The position numbers and the translations under genes are program-made. Below are positions 1 through 8,185 of a stretch of DNA of 64,000 nucleotides, piece by piece (within the stretch, counting starts at the first letter, position 1; each line of letters begins with the position of its first letter). The notes beneath the pieces were generated by a model. The model searched no databases and had not been told where the DNA came from. It saw nothing but the letters and a program-made list of their open reading frames with translations. Location of the stretch: positions 8,167,001-8,231,000 of the forward strand of contig NZ_CP163443.1 in assembly GCF_041053055.1 (NCBI RefSeq). Reading direction: 5' to 3'. The stretch comes from Streptomyces sp. R41. Lineage in GTDB: Bacteria > Actinomycetota > Actinomycetes > Streptomycetales > Streptomycetaceae.

Positions 1-146
1 GGGCCCACGTTGGTCTCGTAGGTGGTGATGATCCCGTCCATCACCTTCGGGTCGATCAGGCCCCGCTCGGTGAGCAGTTGCTCGAGCGCCTCGGTGCGCA
101 GGGCCACGGGAAGGGCCTCGTCCGGTCCGCCGGCGGTGGTGGTCAT
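1..146 (-). CDS. nthA: nitrile hydratase subunit alpha (partial, N-terminus only)
   Basis: Only the first ~48 codons lie in the window; the gene runs off the left edge. The visible protein (acidic start, then a segment ending LIDPKVMDGIITTYETNVGP) matches the N-terminal helix of nitrile hydratase alpha, where a conserved TYE-N-GP motif follows a short helix. The family converts nitriles to amides with an Fe or Co ion bound by a CxxCSC claw, which would lie outside the window, so the metal cannot be told. Its ATG overlaps the beta-subunit stop in an ATGA, indicating translational coupling. The order beta then alpha is one of the known arrangements. Confidence rests on this short piece plus the beta neighbour. 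Confidence 0.75.
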   Translation of the reverse strand, partial: MTTTAGGPDEALPVALRTEALEQLLTERGLIDPKVMDGIITTYETNVG

Positions 147-814
147 GAGGTGGTCTCCAGGTAGCTCTCGAACAGCTCAACGGTGAGCGCGAAGGGTGCG
201 GCGTCGGCGCCCCACAGCTCGTGCGAGTCGAATCGCACCGAGTAGACGTGCTGCGGGTTCTCGCCCTGGAAGTGGGCGTTGGTGTCCGGCAGCACGGCGG
301 CGGGCTGGATGACCTCGACAGTGCCTGTATGTCCGCGCACGTAGCCCGGCAGTCGGGTGTGCCCGGGCACCGACCTGTCCTTGGCCCGTACACGCTGGCC
401 GACAGCGAAGGCCGGCGCGGTGTCCACGGAGCGCAGCGAGCCTTCGGCGGTCGGCGCGTAGTCGGGTCGGGCGGGCTCGGGGATCGGCGGCTCCTCCACG
501 TGTTCGCCGCGCAGGTTGCGGGCGCGCGCGTCGATCGCGCCCGGCGCCAGGATGGCGCTTTCGGTGAGCATCAGCTCCGCGCCGTTGAGCCAGCGCCCGT
601 AGTAGCCGTCGTCCAGGTAGGCGGCTCGGCCTAGGCGCTCGTGCGCGTGCCGGAAGGCGTCAGGGTTGACGCCGCCGCACGCAATGCGGCTGGAGAGAAG
701 CGCCAGCGCGAATGCCCGGCGCTGCCAGGGCTCCTCGAAGACCGGTTCATCGCGCCTCGGCACTTGAACGGGACCCCATCCCGGGGTGCCGCCCATATCG
801 GCAATGCCCTCCAT
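143..814 (-). CDS. nthB: nitrile hydratase subunit beta
   Basis: A 223-residue protein starting MEGIADMGGTPGWGPV, matching the beta-subunit opening MxGIxDxGGxxGxGP. The middle contains DDGYYGRWL (family motif YYEHW-like) and the C-terminal SH3-like half carries FAVGQRVRAK, RLPGYVRGHTG, YSVRFDSHELWG and an FESYL end, all typical of beta/accessory subunits, which are ~220-230 residues long. It pairs with alpha to form the active site of the cytoplasmic nitrile-to-amide hydratase. A GAGGAG ribosome site lies ~9 nt before the ATG. The gene precedes and overlaps alpha by ATGA. An inverted repeat lies 20-54 bp upstream (834-868). No activator gene is visible; it may lie beyond the left edge. Confidence 0.85.
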   Translation of the reverse strand: MEGIADMGGTPGWGPVQVPRRDEPVFEEPWQRRAFALALLSSRIACGGVNPDAFRHAHERLGRAAYLDDGYYGRWLNGAELMLTESAILAPGAIDARARNLRGEHVEEPPIPEPARPDYAPTAEGSLRSVDTAPAFAVGQRVRAKDRSVPGHTRLPGYVRGHTGTVEVIQPAAVLPDTNAHFQGENPQHVYSVRFDSHELWGADAAPFALTVELFESYLETTS

Positions 815-833
815 GGCGCGACTCCTCGAATAA

Positions 834-868
834 CCGCATAACGGACTGGATGGCCGAATCGTATGCGG
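834..868. promoter_or_regulatory. inverted repeat upstream of nitrile hydratase operon
   Basis: Perfect 7-bp arms CCGCATA (834-840) and TATGCGG (862-868) separated by 21 bp, within the 153-bp gap before the nitrile hydratase operon. It sits close to the start codon, where a repressor would act. No regulator can be assigned; 7-bp arms can arise by chance. Confidence 0.25.
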
Positions 869-967
869 CGAATGTCATCCGTGCCGCGATGACGACGCCG
901 CGCATACGCCGCGCCGGGCCCCCGAACTCACCGCGTTGCGGCCCGGCCCCCCGCGTCCCGAGGCTCG

Positions 968-1795
968 TCAGTGCTCGAACGCCGTATCCCGCGCCACCTT
1001 CTCCCACGCAGCGATCTCCGCCCGCTGAGCGTCGATGTGGCCGACCACGGCGTCCACCCCATCCCCGCCCAGCGGCAACCGCAGCGGCGTGTTCTCGGCG
1101 GCGAGGGCGCTCAGGACGGCCGCGACGCCGCGCGCCGGGTCGCCCGGCTGGGCGCCGTCACCGGCGGCGACGGCCTGGCGGGTGGGGCCGACCGTGTCCG
1201 CGTAATCGGCGATCTCCCCGCTCGCGGTGGTCCCGCCCATCAGGTTCGTACGAAACGCGCCCGGCTCCACGATCAGCACCTTGATGCCGAGCGGCCCGAC
1301 CTCGGCCGCCAGCGCGTCCGAGAAGCCTTCGAGCGCGAACTTCGTACCGCAGTACGCGGAGAACCCCGGGTACGTCATCTGCCCGCCCATACTGCTCATC
1401 TGGACGATCGCCCCCGAGCGCCGCTCCCGCATGTGCGGCAGAACGGCCCGCACCAGCGCGGCGGGCCCGAAGACGTGCAGGTCGAACAGGGACCGCAGCT
1501 CCCCGTCCGTGGTCTCCTCGGCGGCGCCGACGTGACCGCGACCCGCGTTGTTGACCAGCACATCGATCCGCCCGTGCCGCTTGACCACATCGGCGACGAC
1601 GGAGTCGATGCCCGCCGGGTCCGTGACATCGAGCGTGACCGCCTCCACCTGGTCGGGGTGGGCCGCCACCAGGTCGCCCAGCGCCTCGGGCCTGCGGGCG
1701 GTGGCGATCACGACGTCTCCCTCCGCGACCGCCGCCTCGGTGAACGCCCGGCCGAAACCACTGTTCGCGCCGGTGACCAGCCATACCTTGCTCAT
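968..1795 (-). CDS. SDR family NAD(P)-dependent oxidoreductase
   Basis: A 275-residue classical short-chain dehydrogenase. The start MSKVWLVTGANSGFGRAF gives the Rossmann TGxxxGxG nucleotide-binding motif. It continues with LDVTD, the NNAG motif, catalytic Ser in QMSSMGGQM and the active-site YCGTK (YxxxK). EPGAFRT follows as in the subgroup that includes OLEI/YbbO-like and retinol-type SDRs. An AGGGAG ribosome site lies ~9 nt upstream of the chosen ATG; longer reading frames reach into the promoter and are rejected. It is divergent from a LysR regulator with 134 bp between starts, so the regulator probably controls it. Substrate unknown. Confidence 0.9.
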   Translation of the reverse strand: MSKVWLVTGANSGFGRAFTEAAVAEGDVVIATARRPEALGDLVAAHPDQVEAVTLDVTDPAGIDSVVADVVKRHGRIDVLVNNAGRGHVGAAEETTDGELRSLFDLHVFGPAALVRAVLPHMRERRSGAIVQMSSMGGQMTYPGFSAYCGTKFALEGFSDALAAEVGPLGIKVLIVEPGAFRTNLMGGTTASGEIADYADTVGPTRQAVAAGDGAQPGDPARGVAAVLSALAAENTPLRLPLGGDGVDAVVGHIDAQRAEIAAWEKVARDTAFEH

Positions 1796-1910
1796 GTCCG
1801 ACTCCCTGGTGACTCTCTTGTCCGTGAATGAATTTCTTGCTTCTGCGGCTGTCTCTTTCGATGTTCCGAGCCTCGCCGGAAACCCGCTCGCCCGTCCAAG
1901 ACCCGTCGTG

Positions 1911-1925
1911 ATAGCCAATGGTTAT
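1911..1925. promoter_or_regulatory. LysR-type box (T-N11-A dyad) between SDR and LysR genes
   Basis: The 15-mer ATAGCCAATGGTTAT is a near-perfect dyad (one mismatched pair besides the centre) and fits the T-N11-A rule for LysR regulators. It lies ~116 bp upstream of the SDR start and directly before the chosen LysR start, where an autoregulator that also controls its divergent neighbour would bind. The site covers the alternative LysR ATG at 1918, which favours the later ATG. Confidence 0.5.
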
Positions 1926-1929
1926 GGCC

Positions 1930-2832
1930 ATGGACGTTCACGGACGGGACCTGCGCTACTTCGTCGCGGTCGCCGAAGACCTGCACTTCACGCGTGCCGC
2001 CGAGCGCCTCTTCGTCTCCCAGCCTGCGCTGAGCAAACAGATCCGCATGCTGGAGCGGCAGCTGGGCGCGGAGTTGTTCGAGCGGGACCGGCAGGGCGTG
2101 CGGTTGACCGAGGTGGGTGCGGCCCTGCTGCCGTACGCGCGCCGGGTGCTCGCCGACTGGGACGCGGCGGCCGACGCCGTCGAGCGCGCCAAGGCGGAGC
2201 AGCAGGCCACCCTCGTCGTCGGCATGAGCACCAGCCCGGGGCGCGGCGGTCTGCTGCCCGCCATCCGGTCACGGTTCAGCGAGGCGTGCCCCGCGGCCAA
2301 GGTCGAGCTGCGGCAGGTGAGTTGGACCGACTCCAGCGCCGGGCTCGCGGACGGCTCGGTGGACGCGGCCTTCGTGTGGCTGCCTGTGCCGGACGAGGAG
2401 CGCTACGAGTGGGTGGTGGTGGCCGAGGAGCGGCGTCATGTCGCGCTGCCGGACACGCATCGCCTGGCGCCCCGCGAGGAGATCGACTTCGCGGAGCTTC
2501 TCGACGAACCCTTCATCGCCATCCCCAAGTCCGCCGGTGTGCTGCGCGACTACTGGCTCGCCCTTGAGGCCCGCGCCGGGCGCCCGGCACGGATCGGCGC
2601 GGAGGCGGCGAGCGCCGACGAGACGTACGAGGCCTTGGTCGACGGCCGGGGCGTCTGCCTGCTCGCCGCGGGCAACGCGCCGCTGCTCACCCGGGGCGGC
2701 GTCGTCACCCGCCCGGTGCGCGGCATCTCGCCGAGCCGGCTCGCCCTCGCCTGGCGCGCGGGCGACCGGAGTCCGCTGGTACGGGCCTACGCCGAGGCGG
2801 CCCGCCTGGCCTCGGGCCACCGCCCCGGCTGA
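1930..2832 (+). CDS. LysR family transcriptional regulator
   Basis: A 300-residue regulator with an N-terminal winged helix-turn-helix: RDLRYFVAVAEDLHFTRAAE, then LFVSQPALSKQIRMLE as recognition helix (residues ~6-60). The remainder is a type 2 periplasmic-binding-like effector domain (residues ~92-290). Family members start MDVHxRDLRYF, so the ATG at 1930 was chosen over those at 1918 and 1924; the T-N11-A box at 1911-1925 then lies just upstream. It is divergent from the SDR gene, its most likely target. The effector cannot be read from the sequence. Confidence 0.9.
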   Translation: MDVHGRDLRYFVAVAEDLHFTRAAERLFVSQPALSKQIRMLERQLGAELFERDRQGVRLTEVGAALLPYARRVLADWDAAADAVERAKAEQQATLVVGMSTSPGRGGLLPAIRSRFSEACPAAKVELRQVSWTDSSAGLADGSVDAAFVWLPVPDEERYEWVVVAEERRHVALPDTHRLAPREEIDFAELLDEPFIAIPKSAGVLRDYWLALEARAGRPARIGAEAASADETYEALVDGRGVCLLAAGNAPLLTRGGVVTRPVRGISPSRLALAWRAGDRSPLVRAYAEAARLASGHRPG

Positions 2833-2947
2833 CAACTCCTGTCGCGTCCGACCCGTTGACCTCGCCGTAGTACGCGCTTACCTTTTCGGCGGTCGCAGCG
2901 TTCGTAATGACAAATACGGTTCGATATACCGGACGGACGGTCACCGC

Positions 2948-4483
2948 ATGAGCCGCAGTGAACGGCACCACGAAGACCACCGCGCACAGCGCCACGAACA
3001 CCACCACGAGCAGCGCCACGAGCAGACCCACGCACCACTCATCCAAGCCATCGTGGGGCGAGCCCCCGGGGCGAGACGCCTGTACGCGATCCTCGTCGCC
3101 CTGTGCCTCGCCGTCGCGGGAGCTCTCGCCACCGCCGGGCCCGCCCGGGCCGCGGCGCAGACCATCACCAACGGCACCCAGTTCACGGACACTTCGGGCA
3201 ACGCCGTGCACGCGCACGGTGGCGGAGTCATCAAGGTCGGCAGCTACTACTACTGGTTCGGCGAGCACCGCAACGCCGACAACACCTTCCAGTACGTGGA
3301 CGCCTACCGCTCCACCGACCTGAAGAACTGGGAGTTCCGTAACCATGTGCTGAGCCAGTCCAGTTCGTCCGAGCTGGCGAGCGCCAACATCGAGCGTCCG
3401 AAGGTCATGTACAACGCGTCCACCGGCAAGTTCGTGATGTGGATGCACAAGGAGAACGGCACCGACTACAACGAGGCGCGCGCCGCCGTCGCCGTGTCGG
3501 ACACCGTCGACGGCAACTACAGCTACCGGGGCAGCTTCCGCCCGCTCGGCGCGCACATGTCCCGCGACATCACGGTCTTCGTCGACACGGACGGCACCGG
3601 CTACATGGCGTCGGCCGCCCGCGACAACTACGACCTGCAGATCTACAAGCTCACCGCCGACTACACCGGCATCGACAGCCTGGTCGCCGACCCGTGGCAC
3701 GGCGGACACCGCGAGGCACCCGCCCTCTTCAAGCGGGGCGGCGTCTACTTCATGCTGACGTCGGCCGCGACCGGCTGGAACCCCAACCAGCAGCAGTACG
3801 CCACCGCGACGAACATCGCGGGTCCCTGGACGGCCATGACGAACGTCGGCGACTCGACGGCGTACGGCTCGCAGACCGCGTACGTCCTTCCCGTTCAAGG
3901 GAGTTCGGGCACCTCCTACCTCTACATGGGAGACCGCTGGGGCAACTCCTTCGGCGGAACGGTGAACGACTCCCGTTACGTATGGCTGCCGCTCACCTTC
4001 CCGAGCTCGACCACGATGTCCATGTCCTGGTCGCCCGAGATCACCGTCGACACGACAGCGGGCACCGTCACGGGGACGAGCGCCACCTACAACACGCTGA
4101 TCGCCCGGCACTCCTCGAAGTGCGCCGACGTGACCAGCCAGTCGCTGTGGCAGGGCGCCCAGATCAAGCAGTACGACTGCAACGGCGGCAACAACCAGAA
4201 GTACTGGTTCAAGTCCGTCGGCAGCGGCTACTACCAACTGCTGGTCAGGAACAGCTCCTTGTGCGTGCAGGAGAACGCCGACACGGTCACCCAGGAGAAC
4301 TGCAGCGGCTCGGCCACCAACCAGCAGTGGTCGCTCACCACGACCGGCTCCTACGTCAACGTCAAGTCCCGCGCGAGCGGCGAGTGCCTGGACGTGAACG
4401 GCGCCTCCACCGCCAACGGTGCCGCGATCATCACGTACACCTGCAACGGAGGCACCAACCAGCAGTGGACGCGCGGCACTTGA
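2948..4483 (+). CDS. secreted GH43 exo-beta-1,3-galactanase-like enzyme with CBM13
   Basis: 511 residues. A long His-rich N-region (1-45) precedes a signal peptide (~46-68). The five-bladed propeller (~71-375) resembles GH43 subfamily 24: WFGEHR, NIERPKV, SRDITV, HREAPAL and GSQTAYV align with what I recall of the Phanerochaete and Clostridium exo-beta-1,3-galactanases. On that alignment the acid is E256, the pKa modulators are E149 and D207, and the usual catalytic base is replaced by Q309. Residues ~381-511 form a ricin-type trefoil with three QxW-like ends (NQKYW, NQQW, NQQW) and paired cysteines. The predicted role is trimming galactose from arabinogalactan side chains outside the cell. 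A weak TTGACC-N17-TACCTT promoter candidate lies at 2856-2884. The start is uncertain; a GTG near 3052 would remove the His-rich region. Confidence 0.85.
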   Translation: MSRSERHHEDHRAQRHEHHHEQRHEQTHAPLIQAIVGRAPGARRLYAILVALCLAVAGALATAGPARAAAQTITNGTQFTDTSGNAVHAHGGGVIKVGSYYYWFGEHRNADNTFQYVDAYRSTDLKNWEFRNHVLSQSSSSELASANIERPKVMYNASTGKFVMWMHKENGTDYNEARAAVAVSDTVDGNYSYRGSFRPLGAHMSRDITVFVDTDGTGYMASAARDNYDLQIYKLTADYTGIDSLVADPWHGGHREAPALFKRGGVYFMLTSAATGWNPNQQQYATATNIAGPWTAMTNVGDSTAYGSQTAYVLPVQGSSGTSYLYMGDRWGNSFGGTVNDSRYVWLPLTFPSSTTMSMSWSPEITVDTTAGTVTGTSATYNTLIARHSSKCADVTSQSLWQGAQIKQYDCNGGNNQKYWFKSVGSGYYQLLVRNSSLCVQENADTVTQENCSGSATNQQWSLTTTGSYVNVKSRASGECLDVNGASTANGAAIITYTCNGGTNQQWTRGT

Positions 4484-4501
4484 GCCGTCGCGGGGCAGCT
4501 C

Positions 4502-5137
4502 TCAGAAGTCGATCCGCATGACGGCCCGCCGAGGACTGGGGCGACTCACCTCGGCGAAGCCGGCGTCGGCGAACACGTCACGGCTGCCGACGTGCAGCTC
4601 GCCCCAGGTGATCTCCTTGCCGGGCCGGGTCAGCATCGCGTAGGCCTCCAGCGCGCGAGCGCCGCGGTCGCGGGCGAATCCGACGGCGGCGCGGGCGAGT
4701 GCGTAGGTGATGCCGCGCTTGCGGAATCCCTTGCGGGTGACGAAGCAGGTGACGGCCCAGACGCCGTCGTCGGTCTTGTCCTCGTCACGTCCCGTCCAGG
4801 GCGTACGGGTCCGCAGCAGACGTGGGTAGGCGGTGCGCGGCTCGACGGCACACCAGCCGGCCGGCTCTCCGTCGAGATGGGCGACCAGGCCGCTCGTCGA
4901 GCGGGCCTCCGGGTTGTCGCACACGGTCTGCTCACGCAGCCGGTCGGCGCGTTCCGCGGCTGAGACCGAACCCCACTGGGAACCCAGGATCTTGTACCGC
5001 TGGCACTGGCACTTCCCCGGGTAGTCGGTGGTCCCGAAGATCACCCGCAGATCGTCCCACGACGCCTCGTTGGCCGGGACGATCGTGAGCCGGTCGGCCG
5101 CGATGGGCCCGGGGACGCCCGTCCTGTCGTCACTCAT
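4502..5137 (-). CDS. GNAT family N-acetyltransferase
   Basis: 211 residues. The central part shows GNAT features: a beta strand WAVTCFVTRKGFRKRGI, where R/Q-x-x-G-x-G/A binds acetyl-CoA, then ALARAAVGFARDRGARALEAYAM and a C-terminal strand with DVFADAGFAEVSRPSPRRAVMR. The N-terminal CQCQRYK and WCAVEPR segments are characteristic of a subgroup of actinobacterial GNATs with conserved cysteines. The acceptor is unknown. It is convergent with the GH43 gene, with only 18 bp between stops, and is not obviously linked to the glycan genes. Confidence 0.85.
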   Translation of the reverse strand: MSDDRTGVPGPIAADRLTIVPANEASWDDLRVIFGTTDYPGKCQCQRYKILGSQWGSVSAAERADRLREQTVCDNPEARSTSGLVAHLDGEPAGWCAVEPRTAYPRLLRTRTPWTGRDEDKTDDGVWAVTCFVTRKGFRKRGITYALARAAVGFARDRGARALEAYAMLTRPGKEITWGELHVGSRDVFADAGFAEVSRPSPRRAVMRIDF

Positions 5138-5187
5138 GGGGCAGGACGCTACCCGGCACCACTGACAACGGTGCCGGGCAGCGGAGC

Positions 5188-6864
5188 TCAGGCCAGCAGG
5201 TCGATCGCGTCGATCGACGTGCCCGCGCTGAGGTAGCTCGTCGTCCCCGAGCCGCTCACCACATCGATCTTCAGCACGTTGTACTGGCCGGCATCCGTGA
5301 GCCACGCACTGGCCGGAACGCTGTACGTGAACGTGTAGTTGTTGCCCCGGTACGAGCCGACCGTCAGTGACCGGGTGCCCGGCTGCGTGGGCGGCGAGGG
5401 GATCGAGGACACCCAGCTGTTGACCGTGACCTGCGGCCGGCCGTTCGCGTACGCCGTCGTCACCCCGATGCGGAGGGTGTGCGCGGCGGCGGCCTGGGCG
5501 GCCGTCAGCTTGAAGTACACGAGCAGCCCGCTGTTCACGTCCTTCCAGATGTACGCGGGGAAGGACGCGGTCTCGCTGCCGCTGCCGATCACCACGTTCC
5601 CCGTCCAGGACGAGGCCCGTACGTCGGACGGATGCGCGTACGTCATCAGCGTCGCGTTCTTGAAGCCGCTCGGCGTGCCGGTCCAGTCGCCGATCCGCCA
5701 GATGGCGCTCGCGTTGCCCGGGTCGTTCGAGGACGGGATCGCGATCGTGTTGAGGGTGGTCGTGGCGCCCGCCGTGACCGTCACCGGGGTCGTGTGGACG
5801 GCGAGTTCGTCCTTGAAGACGGTGAGGGTGTACGTCCCCGGCAGCACACCGGCGATCGAGAAGTAGCCGTCCGACGACCGTGCCGAACCCCAGTACTGCG
5901 CGGCCGAGTTGGCGAGCCCGACCGTGTACGCGTACGCCGTGTTCCGGCCGGTGATGCCGACGCCCGCGACCCGGCCCCGGCCGCTCGCCGCGACGTACCC
6001 GGAGATGCCGAGCGAGTCCGCCCACGAGGTGGTCAGGGTGCCCGGGAACAGTGAGGAGGAGGGCGCGCCGCCGTCCGTGAAGGCGATGACGTACGGGCCC
6101 TGGAGGCCGAAGCGCTGGGCCTCGGTCTGGTTCTCGCCGTAGTAGAGGATCTCGTACAGGCCGCCGCCGTCGGCGCTCTGGTGGCGCAGCAGGGACCGGT
6201 AGAACGGGCCGCCGGAGGTCTTCTCGTGGTTGCTGCGCACGATCCACAGGCCGACGCTGCCGGTGCTCCAGCCGATGTAGTCGTAGTCGATGACGCGGAG
6301 CTTCGAGTAGTGCTTCGAGCGGGTCTGGCCGTCGGACTTCGCGAACACGTCCGAGGCCTCGATGGTGGTGGGCGCGTACGTGTAGGAGTCGGGTTCGTCG
6401 TTGAGGAACAAACCCGCCTTGACGCGCACGATGTAGCGGGTCGCGGATACCGACGTATCGGCCTTGTTGGTCCACAGGTAGACGTTGTTCTCGCCGCTGC
6501 GGGCCGCGTAGTAGTGCTTGAGCGTGCCGTACGCGACGGAGATCAGGATCGTCGAACCGGACTGCGCGATCGTCACGGTGGAGGTGCCGAGACCCGACTC
6601 GACGTGCGAGTTCTTGCCGCCGTAGCCCTGGTACTCCGTGCCGCGGTGGACGAGCGAGGTCAGGTCGCCGTTGGTCTTGCTGACCTTGAAGACCAGGTTC
6701 GCGCCGGTGTCGACGACATAGTTCGAGCCGTCGTCGCTCCAGCCGAAGCTCGCGGCGGAAGCGGACGAGGCGAGGGGGCCGGCGAGGGCCGCCGAGCCGG
6801 CGGCGGCCGCGCTGCCGAGCACGAAGGTACGGCGTCGGACCGGTCTGTTCACGGATCCGGACAT
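5188..6864 (-). CDS. secreted rhamnogalacturonan endolyase (PL4 family)
   Basis: 558 residues with a Tat-like signal (PVRRRTFVLGSAAAAG, cleavage near ASA-AS, residue ~37). The N-terminal beta-sandwich contains GQTRSKHYSKLRVIDYDY and RSNHEKTSGGPFYR, matching PL4 segments where a Lys and a His act as catalytic base and acid (assignment from memory of the Aspergillus enzyme). A middle fibronectin-like domain (GYVAASGRGRVAGVGITG ...VLPGTYTLTVFKDELAV) and a C-terminal jelly-roll follow, the standard three-domain PL4 layout. It should cleave rhamnogalacturonan-I backbones by beta-elimination outside the cell. AAGGAGG precedes the start. It is divergent from an acetylesterase for the same polymer, with shared operators between them. 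Confidence 0.85.
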   Translation of the reverse strand: MSGSVNRPVRRRTFVLGSAAAAGSAALAGPLASSASAASFGWSDDGSNYVVDTGANLVFKVSKTNGDLTSLVHRGTEYQGYGGKNSHVESGLGTSTVTIAQSGSTILISVAYGTLKHYYAARSGENNVYLWTNKADTSVSATRYIVRVKAGLFLNDEPDSYTYAPTTIEASDVFAKSDGQTRSKHYSKLRVIDYDYIGWSTGSVGLWIVRSNHEKTSGGPFYRSLLRHQSADGGGLYEILYYGENQTEAQRFGLQGPYVIAFTDGGAPSSSLFPGTLTTSWADSLGISGYVAASGRGRVAGVGITGRNTAYAYTVGLANSAAQYWGSARSSDGYFSIAGVLPGTYTLTVFKDELAVHTTPVTVTAGATTTLNTIAIPSSNDPGNASAIWRIGDWTGTPSGFKNATLMTYAHPSDVRASSWTGNVVIGSGSETASFPAYIWKDVNSGLLVYFKLTAAQAAAAHTLRIGVTTAYANGRPQVTVNSWVSSIPSPPTQPGTRSLTVGSYRGNNYTFTYSVPASAWLTDAGQYNVLKIDVVSGSGTTSYLSAGTSIDAIDLLA

Positions 6865-6930
6865 GGGGGTGCCTCCTTCGGAGAGGTGGGGGTGCGGGTG
6901 TTTGGCAGAGTGACAGTTGAATCGAGTTCG

Positions 6931-6944
6931 CGAAAGGGCTTTCG
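6931..6944. promoter_or_regulatory. palindromic operator candidate (CGAAAG-GG-CTTTCG)
   Basis: A perfect 14-bp palindrome of CGAAAG/CTTTCG half-sites in the 189-bp gap between the PL4 lyase and the acetylesterase. GAAA...TTTC dyads of this type are bound by sugar-responsive repressors in Streptomyces (for example xylan-utilisation operators, from memory). A repressor here could switch both divergent genes together. The protein that binds is unknown; no LacI or GntR gene lies alongside. Confidence 0.45.
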
Positions 6945-6987
6945 TTCGTCGGGAGTTGACAGTCATATGAAATCGATCCGCACTCTA

Positions 6988-6999
6988 GAAAGCGCTTGC
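6988..6999. promoter_or_regulatory. LacI-type operator-like dyad (GAAAGCGCTTGC)
   Basis: A second dyad in the same divergent promoter, with an 8-bp perfect core AAGCGCTT centred on CpG, as in LacI-family and CRE-type operators. It lies 55 bp before the acetylesterase start and 43 bp from the other palindrome. A TTGACA hexamer at 6956-6961 between the two dyads could be the -35 of the acetylesterase, but no well-spaced -10 follows. Confidence 0.45.
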
Positions 7000-7053
7000 C
7001 CGGAGCGGTACGGTCCAGCGGCCAGGTCTTGTCGTCCTGTTGGAGGAGCCGCA

Positions 7054-8103
7054 ATGAGACGTTTCACGATCACCGCCGCTGTGGCGGTGATGGCTGCCGC
7101 CACCGCCCTGTCGGCCACGCCGGCGCAGGCGCATGGCGGGCAGCACGCCCTGGGCCTGGAGAACTGCACGGCGACCGCCTGCCACTTCGGCGTCGCGCCC
7201 GGCACGTACGACGTCCGTGTCGTCCTCGGCGGGGACACCGCGGCCAGTACCGCCGTCAGCGGTGAGACCCGCCGCTCCCTGCTCCCCGAGACCGCCACCG
7301 AGGCAGGCAGGACCGTGGCCCGCAGCTTCACCGTGAACGTCCGCACCCCCGAGGGCGAGCCGACAGGCCCCGAGGGCACCCCCGGCCTGGACCTCGTCAT
7401 CGGCGGCTCGGCCCCCGCGCTCGCCGACATCCGGGTGACCCCCGCCCGCCCCCGCACCCGCCAGATCTTCCTGGTCGGCGACTCGACGGTGTGCGACCAG
7501 CCCGGCGACCCCTACTCGGGTTGGGGCCAGCAGCTGCCGCAGTACCTCCGCAAGGGACTCTCGGTCGCCAACTACGCGGATTCCGGCGAGAGCACGGTCA
7601 CCTACCTCGCCACCCCGGCGCTCTTCCCGACCGTCCAGCCGCTCATCCGTGAGCACGACCTGGTGCTCATCCAGCTCGCCCACAACGACAAGACGACCGA
7701 CGAGGCGACGTACCGCGCCAATCTCGAAACGCTCGTCGCGGGCGTCCGCGCTCAGGGCGGCGAACCGGTCCTCGTCACCCCCATCGTGCGCCGCTGGTTC
7801 AACGCGGACGGCACCCTGAACAACAACACCGCGCTGCTGGTGAACGGCCTGGGCGTCGACCATCCCGCCGTCATCCGCTCGGTCGCCGCCGCCGAGAACG
7901 TCCCGCTGATCGACCTCACGGTCAAGACCAAGGCCCTCGTCGAATCCCTGGGCGTCGAGGGTTCCAAGGCGATCTACCTCTACAACGAGAAGCGGGACAA
8001 CACCCACACCTCGGTGCACGGCGCGACGGTGTACGCGGGTCTGGTCCGGGACGAACTCGTCGCCCAACACCTGGTGCCGGACGGCCTGGTGAGGGTGGGA
8101 TGA
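7054..8103 (+). CDS. secreted rhamnogalacturonan acetylesterase (SGNH/CE12-like)
   Basis: 349 residues. Signal peptide to ~AQA-HG (residues 1-26). A ~115-residue N-terminal beta domain of the kind found in YesT/RhaX relatives is followed by the SGNH domain: LVGDSTVCDQ (block I Ser), NYADSGEST (block II), QLAHND (block III Asn) and DNTHTSVHGA (block V Asp/His). These blocks match CE12 rhamnogalacturonan acetylesterases, which deacetylate galacturonate before PL4 lyase attack. GGAGGAG sits 7 nt upstream of the ATG. It is divergent from the PL4 lyase and followed after 82 bp by a DUF2264 gene, forming a small pectin module. Confidence 0.85.
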   Translation: MRRFTITAAVAVMAAATALSATPAQAHGGQHALGLENCTATACHFGVAPGTYDVRVVLGGDTAASTAVSGETRRSLLPETATEAGRTVARSFTVNVRTPEGEPTGPEGTPGLDLVIGGSAPALADIRVTPARPRTRQIFLVGDSTVCDQPGDPYSGWGQQLPQYLRKGLSVANYADSGESTVTYLATPALFPTVQPLIREHDLVLIQLAHNDKTTDEATYRANLETLVAGVRAQGGEPVLVTPIVRRWFNADGTLNNNTALLVNGLGVDHPAVIRSVAAAENVPLIDLTVKTKALVESLGVEGSKAIYLYNEKRDNTHTSVHGATVYAGLVRDELVAQHLVPDGLVRVG

Positions 8104-8185
8104 ACTCCTGGGGCGTCCCGACCGGAACCGGGGCGCCCCAGGTACTGGCACTTTCGCATCTCCCGACCGAGACAGGACCTGATCG

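Noticed and set aside
2705..4237. 510-codon minus-strand frame across the GH43 gene
   Set aside because: Low-complexity Val/Gly/Arg composition, no family motif, and the plus strand encodes a clear enzyme.
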